Source: Catenulispora pinistramenti
Lineage (GTDB): Bacteria > Actinomycetota > Actinomycetes > Streptomycetales > Catenulisporaceae
NCBI RefSeq assembly: GCF_018274385.1
Contig: NZ_JAAFYZ010000074.1
Coordinates: 1 to 41,946 of the forward strand
Length of the DNA stretch: 41,946 nucleotides
Reading direction: 5' to 3'
Shown here: piece by piece, positions 34,519 through 41,946 of the stretch
Numbering within the stretch: the first letter of the stretch is position 1
Layout of the letters: the number at the start of each line of letters is the position of its first letter
Notes under the pieces: model-generated
Seen by the model: only the letters and a program-made list of their open reading frames with translations
Told to the model about the DNA's origin: nothing
Database searches by the model: none
Position numbers and translations under genes: made by a program

Positions 34519-35982
34519 ATGTCAGCATCCTCAATCAGTGTGCGAAGAGCCCTGGCGTTCCTCGGAATGCTGGTGCTCACGGCCGCCGCGCTGGTGGTCG
34601 CTCCGGCCGGCCGGGCGCACGCCGCCGCCAACGTCGCGGTGCAGCTCGGCTACGCCGACAACCTGCGCGCGAATCCCAACAACTTCCCGACTCCGTGGGA
34701 GGGCGCGCCGGACGTCACCTACGGCGGCTGTACCGGCGGCTGCACCTTCGACGCCGGTGCGGTGCGGGTCATCAACAACACCGGGGTCGACGTCAGCGTC
34801 GACTACATCAAGGTGAGCTTCGGCACCTGCGTGTTCGACATCTGGCGGCACAACGTACCGCTCGGGGTGAACGGGCAGTACATCGTCACCCAGACGATCA
34901 ACTCCTTCAGCTCCGGCTGCACCTCCGACGGCTCCTTCGACACCTCCGACATCGGGCCGAACGGCGCGAGCTGGTCCGGCAACTGCAACCAGTCCGGCGT
35001 GGTGCCGGTCGTCACGGTGTCCATCGACGGTGTGGTCAGCAGCTTCAACGACAGCGGCAAGATCCTGAACACCGGCGGCGTCGACGGCGCCTCCTGCGGG
35101 ATGGGCAACGAGTCCCAGCAGTGGGCCCCGGTCGGCAGCGTCTCCTGCCCGGGCTCGATCCTGTCGCTGGCGCCGCCGCAGCAGGAGCTGGCGGTCGGTT
35201 CGCAGGCCTCTGTCACCGCCAACTACGTCAACAGCTGCGGCGACCCGCTCCAGGGCGCGCCGATCGCGTTCAAGGTCTCCGCCGGCCCGAACGACGGCCT
35301 GACCGGGACCGGTACCACCGACGCCGCGGGCAACGCGACGTTCAGCTATACCAGTACGACTTCGGGGACTGACACAGTCGGCTCCTCGACGTCGAACCCG
35401 GCCGGCACCGTCAGCTCCAACAACGTCAGCGTCATCTGGGACATCCTGCTGACCGGCCGCGCCTACGGCCTGGAGTCCTCCGGCCTGCTCGGCATCACGC
35501 CGACACCCCAGGCCGGCCCGGTCGCGACCACCGTGGCCGGCAACAGCTCCCCGCCGTGCGTGGTCACCATCAGCGGCCTGATCAACGCCGGCACCCTGTG
35601 CGCGAACGTCACCACCGCACTCGACCCGGACTCCTCCACCGCCAACGCCTCGGTCCAGCACGTCGGCATCGGCCTGCTCGGCATCCCGGCGATCCAGATC
35701 GGTGCGGTCACATCCACCTCGCACTCGGTCTGCGCCGGCAGCACCGGCGGCGCGACCATCGCCTCCATCACGGTCGGCGGCATCGCGGTCCCGGTCAGCC
35801 TCACCCCGGGCCCGAACACCACGGTGAACCTGCTCGGGATCAAGCTGATCCTGAACGAGCAGCTCCCCACCGACACCGGCACCGACCACACGCTGACGGT
35901 CAACGCGGTGCACGTGATCGTGCCCGGGCTGCTGGACACGATCGTGGCCTCGTCGACCAGTGACATCCACGGGTGTGTCTGA
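34519..35982 (+). CDS. Secreted choice-of-anchor P family protein with Ig-like domain
   Basis: 487 residues. A signal peptide (RRALAFLGMLVLTAAALVVA) is followed by a cysteine-rich N-terminal domain (~35-220), a Big_1/invasin-like Ig domain (ELAVGSQASVTANYVNSCGD to NNVSVIW), and a C-terminal domain with TVNLLGIKLILNEQ, LTVNAVHVIVPGLLDTIV and ASSTSDIHGC. The last block matches choice-of-anchor P proteins of actinobacteria. It is probably a cell-surface or released protein; no sortase signal is present. ATG 34519 follows AAGGGGTGG. Transcription ends at a strong hairpin at 36028-36062. Confidence 0.78.
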   Translation: MSASSISVRRALAFLGMLVLTAAALVVAPAGRAHAAANVAVQLGYADNLRANPNNFPTPWEGAPDVTYGGCTGGCTFDAGAVRVINNTGVDVSVDYIKVSFGTCVFDIWRHNVPLGVNGQYIVTQTINSFSSGCTSDGSFDTSDIGPNGASWSGNCNQSGVVPVVTVSIDGVVSSFNDSGKILNTGGVDGASCGMGNESQQWAPVGSVSCPGSILSLAPPQQELAVGSQASVTANYVNSCGDPLQGAPIAFKVSAGPNDGLTGTGTTDAAGNATFSYTSTTSGTDTVGSSTSNPAGTVSSNNVSVIWDILLTGRAYGLESSGLLGITPTPQAGPVATTVAGNSSPPCVVTISGLINAGTLCANVTTALDPDSSTANASVQHVGIGLLGIPAIQIGAVTSTSHSVCAGSTGGATIASITVGGIAVPVSLTPGPNTTVNLLGIKLILNEQLPTDTGTDHTLTVNAVHVIVPGLLDTIVASSTSDIHGCV

Positions 35983-36027
35983 GCGACGTGTCTGAGCTCT
36001 GAGATGAGATAGGAGCCGCGAAAAGTG

Positions 36028-36062
36028 ACGGCCCTGGCCGGGGAATCCCCGGCCAGGGCCGT
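36028..36062. terminator. Bidirectional terminator
   Basis: A 16-bp perfect stem (ACGGCCCTGGCCGGGG and complement) with loop AAT lies between the convergent choice-of-anchor P and lipoprotein genes. Confidence 0.9.
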
Positions 36063-36123
36063 CCATCGTGTGCCTTACCGCGGGCGGCGCGTCGTCACGT
36101 TCCGCCCGCGCGCTGTGCGGAAC

Positions 36124-36711
36124 TCAGCCGCAGGTCGTGCCCAGCGCGGTCATGTCAGTCGTGACCGCGGTCTCGTCAGGCTGCTTGCCGGAGGCGGCGG
36201 CATTGGCGATGTTGGTCAGGTCGTCGCCGACCTTGTTGATCGCCGCGGCCTTCGACGGGTCGGTGGACTTGCCCGCGTCAGCGTGGAACTTGCCGCCGAG
36301 GGTCTTGAACGCGGCGATCGCGGCTGCGGGATTGGTGCCGACGCTGCCCATCGATGAGCCGAGGGTGGACAGGTCCGACATCGCCGCCTGGCACCCCGGG
36401 TCGCTACCGCCGAGCGCGCCGGTGGTGCCGCCGGTCGAGCTGGAGTCGTCCGAGGACGAGTCGCCGCCGGTCGTGCCCGAGGTGTCAGAAGAAGTAGCGC
36501 CGCCGGTGCTGCCGCCCGTCGAGGACCCCCCGGTCGACGAGGTGCCGCCGGTGGACCCCGCCGCCGAGGTGTGGCCGGTGAGCGGGTTGCTGCTGCTTGC
36601 GGACGTCGTGCCGGACGAAGAACAGCCCCCGAGCAGGATCACCGACGAGGCCAGGGCTGCGCCGACGAGAGCCCGGACGCCACGCGTGGTGGACATTGGT
36701 GTTACCCCCAT
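36124..36711 (-). CDS. Lipoprotein of unknown function
   Basis: 195 residues. The lipobox LLGGC follows a hydrophobic signal (LVGAALASSVILLGGC), so the mature protein would be anchored outside the membrane. A Ser/Thr/Gly linker (GGSSTGGSTGGATSSDTSG, to about residue 100) leads to a small helical domain with two Cys (DPGCQAAMSDL and TTCG). Alternative starts are ATG 36711 and ATG 36696. Function unknown. Confidence 0.8.
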   Translation of the reverse strand: MGVTPMSTTRGVRALVGAALASSVILLGGCSSSGTTSASSSNPLTGHTSAAGSTGGTSSTGGSSTGGSTGGATSSDTSGTTGGDSSSDDSSSTGGTTGALGGSDPGCQAAMSDLSTLGSSMGSVGTNPAAAIAAFKTLGGKFHADAGKSTDPSKAAAINKVGDDLTNIANAAASGKQPDETAVTTDMTALGTTCG

Positions 36712-36826
36712 TGTTGTGTATCGGACGTGCGAAGTGCCTCGCCACGCTACCGCAACGGGTTGACGGCGAGTGCACAGACCGGAGGGATATCCCTTAAAGA
36801 CGATGCCAAACGTGAGCGGCTCGCGA

Positions 36827-37318
36827 TCATCGCGTGATATCGATCATTGAGATGATCTCCAGCGCCGCGGCGACCGTCGCCGCCAGTGTCTCCGTCACCG
36901 GAATCCCGAACCTGCGCCCCAGCCGGACCAGATACCGGTTCCGCTCGGGATTCGGGCAGTCCGGCGGGCAGCCGAGCACTGTGCGGCCTGAGCGCACGGT
37001 GAACCCGAACTCGACGTTTGTGGTGAAACCCGGCATGGTGCGCAGATCGCGCGGGATCCAGAACAGGACCGCCGACGCGCGGTCCAGTCCGTCCCACTCC
37101 CACTCGATCTGGTCCTCGTACTCGGTGTCCGACAGGCCGCCGGGGTTCTCCGGAACCAGGATGTGCAACGTCGCAGGCAAGGTCCACGCGGCGTCCAGCG
37201 CCTCGATCGCCTGTGGACGCCAGGAGGCGACGGCCGCCGAGCGCGGGGTCGGGCCGGCCAGGAACACGCTCGGCCCGGCCGGGATCGGCTCGCGGGCCCA
37301 CACGACGGAAACAGTCAT
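36827..37318 (-). CDS. Nucleoside 2-deoxyribosyltransferase-like protein
   Basis: 163 residues. The pattern SVFLAGPTPR, YEDQIEWEWDGLDRASAVLFWI and MPGFTTNVEFGF is that of the nucleoside 2-deoxyribosyltransferase-like family, with the conserved Glu in NVEFG. Such proteins cleave or transfer N-glycosidic bonds of nucleosides or nucleotides; the acceptor is not predictable. ATG 37318 begins the conserved domain; an extra 24 codons upstream are open but low complexity. Monocistronic on the minus strand. Confidence 0.8.
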   Translation of the reverse strand: MTVSVVWAREPIPAGPSVFLAGPTPRSAAVASWRPQAIEALDAAWTLPATLHILVPENPGGLSDTEYEDQIEWEWDGLDRASAVLFWIPRDLRTMPGFTTNVEFGFTVRSGRTVLGCPPDCPNPERNRYLVRLGRRFGIPVTETLAATVAAALEIISMIDITR

Positions 37319-37453
37319 GCGGTCATCATCGGGGGGACCGGGTGCCTTCGGGCAACGCCCGGCACCCGGAGTTCTCCCCGAATCCATCATCCGCGGCTAC
37401 TTTGCGAAGGAAGAGCGACATCTCAATCCTCTGTCGAAGACAGGAGCCCGCGT

Positions 37454-38911
37454 ATGTCGTTGTCCCGTCGTCGTCTGGTCACCACAGCCGCCGCCACCTC
37501 CGCGCTGTCCCTACTGCCGCCCTCGCTGACCGAGGCGATGGCCGCGGCCGCCCCGGATCCGCGGCTGCACTCGCTGGACCAGATCGAGCACGTCATGATC
37601 CTGATGCAGGAGAACCGCAGCTTCGACCACTACTTCGGCACGATGTCCGGGGTGCGGGGGTTCGGGGACCGCGACGTCGTCCGCCTGCCCGACGGCCGCC
37701 CGGTGTTCTACCAGCCGGACGCCGCCAACCCCGACGGCTACACCCTGCCCTTCCGCGTCGACACCACCAAGACCAGCGGGGCCAAGTACCCCAGCACCGA
37801 CCACGGCTGGCCGGCCCAGCACGCGTCCTGGAACTCCGGCGCGATGGACGGCTGGCTGGCCGCGCACCGCCTCACCGACGGCGGGCCCTGGACCATGGGC
37901 TACCACACGCGCCAGGACGTGCCGTTCCACTACGCGCTCGCCGACGCCTTCACCGTGTGCGACAACTACCACTGCTCGGTCTTCGGCCCCACGCATCCCA
38001 ACCGGGTGATGGCGATCAGCGGCACCAACGACCCGCACGGCGTGGCCGGCGGCCCGGTGGTGAGCAACGCCAACCCGGTGCCGTTCCGCTGGACCACCTA
38101 CGCCGAACGCCTGGAAGCCGCCGGTATCAGCTGGCGCTACTACGTCGCCAACACCGCGGGCTCGGATCTGGGCTGGTTCCAGGCCTTCCAGGACGCTCCC
38201 AAGGACTCCTCGCTGTGGATCAACGGCGTGCAGGCCCGGCCGCCGCAGGCGATCGCCGACGACATCGCCAACGGCGACCTGCCCGCCGTCAGCTGGCTGA
38301 ACTCGCAGTACCAGCCCTCGATCGGGCTGCCGGAGGCCAGCGAGCACCCGCCGGGGCTGCCCGGGGCCGGGGCGAAGTACATCTGGGACGTGCTGGACGC
38401 GCTCGGCCAGAACCCCGACGTGTGGGCCAAGACCGTGCTGATCATCACCTACGACGAGAACGACGGCCAGTTCGACCACGTGCCGCCGCCCACCGCGCCG
38501 CCCGGCACGCCGGGGGAGTGGATCACCGTCGACCCGCTGCCGGCGGACTGTGGCGGCTTCGCGGGCCCCAACGGCCTCGGGTTCCGGGTGCCGACGCTCG
38601 TCGTCTCGCCGTGGAGCGCCGGCGGCTACGTGTGCTCGGAGGTCTTCGACCACACCTCGACGCTGCGCTTCCTGGAGCGCCGGTTCGGCATCTGGGAGCC
38701 GAACATCAGCGACTGGCGCCGCCGCACGGTGGGTGACCTGACGCGGACGCTGCGTATGCACGAGCCGCACCGGGCGTTCCCGAAGCTCCCGGACGCCGAG
38801 GCGCTGTACCAGACCGAGCTGAACGAGGTCGCGACGCTGCCCGCGCCGGTGCCGCCCACGGAGCAGAGCATGCCGCGCCAGGACCCGGGACGCCGCCGCC
38901 GGGTGGGGTGA
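37454..38911 (+). CDS. Tat-exported phospholipase C/acid phosphatase-type phosphoesterase
   Basis: 485 residues. It starts with a twin-arginine-like signal (MSLSRRRLVTTAAATSALSL). The phosphoesterase family PF04185 is shown by MILMQENRSFDHYFGTMSGV (metal-binding Glu/Asn), FGPTHPNRVM, and TYDENDGQFDHVPPP near residue 335. The family includes non-specific phospholipases C and acid phosphatase AcpA; the ENRSFDHYFGT and DENDGQFDHV forms favour phospholipase C. AGGAG precedes ATG 37454. The basic C-terminus (RRRRVG) ends before a strong terminator. An extracellular or envelope phospholipid/phosphate-scavenging role is inferred. Confidence 0.88.
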   Translation: MSLSRRRLVTTAAATSALSLLPPSLTEAMAAAAPDPRLHSLDQIEHVMILMQENRSFDHYFGTMSGVRGFGDRDVVRLPDGRPVFYQPDAANPDGYTLPFRVDTTKTSGAKYPSTDHGWPAQHASWNSGAMDGWLAAHRLTDGGPWTMGYHTRQDVPFHYALADAFTVCDNYHCSVFGPTHPNRVMAISGTNDPHGVAGGPVVSNANPVPFRWTTYAERLEAAGISWRYYVANTAGSDLGWFQAFQDAPKDSSLWINGVQARPPQAIADDIANGDLPAVSWLNSQYQPSIGLPEASEHPPGLPGAGAKYIWDVLDALGQNPDVWAKTVLIITYDENDGQFDHVPPPTAPPGTPGEWITVDPLPADCGGFAGPNGLGFRVPTLVVSPWSAGGYVCSEVFDHTSTLRFLERRFGIWEPNISDWRRRTVGDLTRTLRMHEPHRAFPKLPDAEALYQTELNEVATLPAPVPPTEQSMPRQDPGRRRRVG

Positions 38912-38942
38912 CCGGGCGGGCTGAATAGTTCCTTTTGCGCCC

Positions 38943-38979
38943 CTGGGAAGGTCCTGAGATCACCTCAGGCCCTTCCCGG
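38943..38979 (+). terminator. Terminator of the phospholipase gene
   Basis: A 16-bp stem (CTGGGAAGGTCCTGAG with CTCAGGCCCTTCCCGG, one mismatch and one G-T pair) with loop ATCAC is followed by TTTCAG. It lies 32 bp after the stop. Confidence 0.85.
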
Positions 38980-38984
38980 TTTCA

Positions 38985-40027
<1,043 letters not shown>

Positions 40028-40053
40028 GTTTGACAGCACACTGCTTCACCCGG

Positions 40054-40080
40054 CCCCGGCCCGCCTTGTGCGGGCCGGGG
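40054..40080 (+). terminator. Terminator of the Rpf-like gene
   Basis: CCCCGGCCCGC pairs perfectly with GCGGGCCGGGG around CTTGT, 26 bp after the stop; the convergent kinase gene lies just beyond. Confidence 0.85.
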
Positions 40081-40122
40081 CTGTGGCTCGTACTCGTACC
40101 CTTACTCCCTTATGACGCCGAC

Positions 40123-40737
40123 TTATGACGCCGAAGCCCCGCGGGCCGCCGCGACGGCCTCCAGCGCGAGCTTCAGCGAGGTCTCAGCGTCCTGCTTCGC
40201 CGAGTCCATGACCGCGTGCGGCTCCGGCCATGCCTCCCACTGCCCCCGCATCCGCAGCACGTGCTCCCACGGCACCGTCGGCCGCCAGCCGGGGATGCCC
40301 CGGTCCCGGCCCTCCACCCGCGAGCGGTGCAGCTCCGCGTCCGAGCAGACGCACTCCACGCCGACCAGGCGCGCCCCGAGATTCTCCGTCACCCGCCGAT
40401 ACCGCTCCCGGGCCTGGACCTCGTGCCCGGTCACGTCGAGCACCACGTCCAGCCCCAGCTGCAACTGCCGGGCCAGTGCCGCCACGATCATCATCTCCGC
40501 CACCGGGACCTGGTTGTCGTTCGTCAGCACCCGGAACGGCGTCAGCGCCCCGAGCTGCCAGTCCATGGAGAACACCGCCGCGCGAAGCTCCCGGGCCAGA
40601 CCCTCGGCAAGCGTGCTCTTCCCGGCCCCCGGCACCCCGGCGACCAGCACCGCGACCGGCGTCGCATCGGGGTCCAGCGGAGTCAGGCGCTCATAGACTC
40701 CGAACGCGTATTCAGCCAACGCGGCGTCATCAGTCAT
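40123..40737 (-). CDS. AAA/P-loop kinase-like protein
   Basis: 204 residues with a Walker A motif VAGVPGAGKSTLAEGLAREL (~31-50). It also has VVLDVTGHEVQARERYRRVT (a walker-B/lid-type region) and a DAELHRSRVEGRDRG segment typical of AAA_33 small kinases and zeta-toxin-like phosphotransferases. The substrate is unknown; an antitoxin-like partner gene is not present, so a toxin role is not supported. ATG 40737 is chosen; the open frame upstream to 40821 is in the divergent promoter region. Confidence 0.8.
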   Translation of the reverse strand: MTDDAALAEYAFGVYERLTPLDPDATPVAVLVAGVPGAGKSTLAEGLARELRAAVFSMDWQLGALTPFRVLTNDNQVPVAEMMIVAALARQLQLGLDVVLDVTGHEVQARERYRRVTENLGARLVGVECVCSDAELHRSRVEGRDRGIPGWRPTVPWEHVLRMRGQWEAWPEPHAVMDSAKQDAETSLKLALEAVAAARGASAS

Positions 40738-40826
40738 AGAAACGACCCTAGGCAGGCGCCCGGCCGAAGTGCGTCCCCATTCGCTGACGGCGAACGCCCT
40801 GCCGACGATCACCGGCACCATCGCCT

Positions 40827-40832
40827 AGCCTG
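40827..40832 (+). promoter_or_regulatory. -10 element of the dienelactone hydrolase gene
   Basis: TAGCCT lies 5 bases before the ATG at 40838, which implies a leaderless message. Confidence 0.45.
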
Positions 40833-40837
40833 GACCC

Positions 40838-41599
40838 ATGCCCGCAGCTTCGGTGTCCACCAAAACGTTGCAGATTCCCACCCCTGACGGCCAGTCCGAC
40901 GCCTTCGCCGCGTTCCCCGACGACGGCGGGCGCCACCCGGGGGTGCTGATGTACCCGGACGGCTTCGGCATCCGGCCGGTACTGCGGGAGATGGCCGGCG
41001 AACTGGCCGGGCACGGGTACTACGTGCTCGTCCCCAACTACTTCTACCGAACCGGCCCGACCCCGGTGATCGAACTTCCCGACTACATCGGAGAAGAGGC
41101 CAGGCCCGCGATCTTCGCCCGGCTGATGCCCATGATCGCGGCGCACACCAACGAACATGTCCTAGTGGACGCCGAGGCCTATCTCAGTTTCCTCACCGCC
41201 CAGCCCGAGGTCGGCACCGGACCGGTCGCGGTGACCGGCTACTGCATCGGCGGCCTGTGGGCACTGCGCACCGCCGCGGCCCACCCCGCCCAGGTAGCCG
41301 CCTTCGCCGGATTCCACAGCCCGGTGGTCGCCGACGGACCCGACGGCCTGCACCGACTGCTTTCGCAGATCACTGCCGAGGTCCACCTCGGCCACGCCGA
41401 ATCCGACATGACACCCGAAGCACTGAACGAACTCAACGAGGCCTTGGACGCCGCCGGTGTCGGCCACAGCTCTGAGATCTACCCCGGCACCATCCACGGC
41501 TTCACCATGTCCGACACCGACGCCTTCAACTCCGACGCGCGGCAGCTGCACTGGGACCGCCTGCTCGGCCTCCTTCGCCGGACGCTCGTCGACGGGTGA
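40838..41599 (+). CDS. Dienelactone hydrolase family protein
   Basis: 253-residue alpha/beta hydrolase. The DLH triad is visible as Cys in VTGYCIGGLWAL (~131-142), Asp in GHAESDMTPEAL (~189) and His in PGTIHGFTM (~225). The fold matches DLH over its full length. It hydrolyses an ester or lactone in the cytosol; the substrate is not given by context. The stop is followed by ~60 bp and then by repeat copy B. Confidence 0.88.
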   Translation: MPAASVSTKTLQIPTPDGQSDAFAAFPDDGGRHPGVLMYPDGFGIRPVLREMAGELAGHGYYVLVPNYFYRTGPTPVIELPDYIGEEARPAIFARLMPMIAAHTNEHVLVDAEAYLSFLTAQPEVGTGPVAVTGYCIGGLWALRTAAAHPAQVAAFAGFHSPVVADGPDGLHRLLSQITAEVHLGHAESDMTPEALNELNEALDAAGVGHSSEIYPGTIHGFTMSDTDAFNSDARQLHWDRLLGLLRRTLVDG

Positions 41600-41657
41600 G
41601 GTCTGGTTCGGGTCTTTTGGGAGAGGGCTGGGGTTTGCTGGCCGGGTTGCGGTTGGG

Positions 41658-41946
41658 GTGTGGTTTGAAAGGCGATTTTTACGGCCTTCGGTCATAGTTG
41701 TGCCGGTTCGGGGTTCGGGGTGGTGGGTGTGTTTGTCGGCTGCCGGTTCGCGGGTTCACAACCCCGGCCGCACCTCAGGCCTCTTCAACTCCAGTTAGCC
41801 AGTGCAAGATCAAGAGCTGAAGGTCAAGGTCAAGGGCTGTGATGAAGGGCCGGGCCTCCGGCGGGCCTCGGCAACCTCAGGGAAACTAGCGCGGTTCCCT
41901 AGGGTGGCCGATCTAGTCTCAGCGGCTGCGGTTTGTGGGGTGGTGC
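41658..41946 (+). repeat. Dispersed ~260-bp non-coding repeat, copy B (runs off the window)
   Basis: Matches copy A (143-404, minus) from TGTGGTTT at 41660 to GTGGGGTGG at the window end. Compared with A it has a 20-bp insertion around 41810-41829 that looks like a local duplication of the (A/G)TCAAG(A/G)GCTG segment, and a TAG in the frame that is open in A. It may continue beyond the window. Confidence 0.85.

Noticed and set aside
40123-40737. Zeta-toxin of a toxin-antitoxin pair
   Set aside because: No small antitoxin gene is adjacent; only the P-loop kinase motif supports it.

Overview
The window is 42 kb of very GC-rich DNA with ordinary actinobacterial coding: GTG starts, many apparently leaderless promoters, Tat and Sec exported proteins, and an Rpf-like resuscitation factor. 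The DUF6230/DUF6114 pair, the orn–tRNA-His neighbourhood and the density of TetR/MerR regulators suggest a Streptomyces-like or Catenulispora-like actinomycete. The genus is an inference; no 16S or other marker gene is present.

Layout. 1–603 is non-coding and holds one copy of a ~260-bp repeat. 604–4490 holds a class II aldolase divergent from a TetR regulator, a MerR regulator divergent from an imine-reductase-like dehydrogenase, and an SDR epimerase. 4510–10230 holds a DUF2218 protein, an aldo/keto reductase with a MerR-type promoter, an L,D-transpeptidase, bioA and a sugar-kinase-like phosphotransferase. 10330–14301 is a module of two secreted proteins, a TetR regulator, a DUF6230 protein and a DUF6114 membrane protein, tied together by a shared operator-like site. 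14469–17290 holds a TetR/FAD-monooxygenase divergon and a VOC protein. 17553–24634 carries the three subunits of a glycolate-oxidase-type enzyme, with glcDE on one strand and glcF on the other. Between them lie a GlxA/AraC-type regulator, a cupin, orn and tRNA-His.

24638–29262 holds a membrane protein, a very long AsnB whose C-terminal ~260 residues resemble F420-0:glutamate ligase (CofE), and a SUKH-like protein. 29319–32739 is a tightly overlapping four-gene operon headed by a Tat-exported cholesterol oxidase, with a near-consensus KstR-type box upstream. 32873–41599 holds a flavin reductase/ArsR divergon, a choice-of-anchor P secreted protein, a lipoprotein, a deoxyribosyltransferase-like protein, a Tat phospholipase C, an Rpf/LysM protein with a long structured leader, a P-loop kinase and a dienelactone hydrolase. 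The window ends in a second copy of the ~260-bp repeat, inverted relative to the first.

Most striking are: (i) the AsnB–CofE-like fusion; (ii) the inverted ~260-bp repeats near both ends; (iii) short tandem arrays (15, 18, 18 and 25 bp units) that start exactly on the stop codons of four genes, plus an 11-bp six-copy array between the asnB stop and its terminator; (iv) several regulator/operator pairs readable directly from the sequence. No transposase, integrase, CRISPR array, rRNA or secondary-metabolite assembly line was seen.
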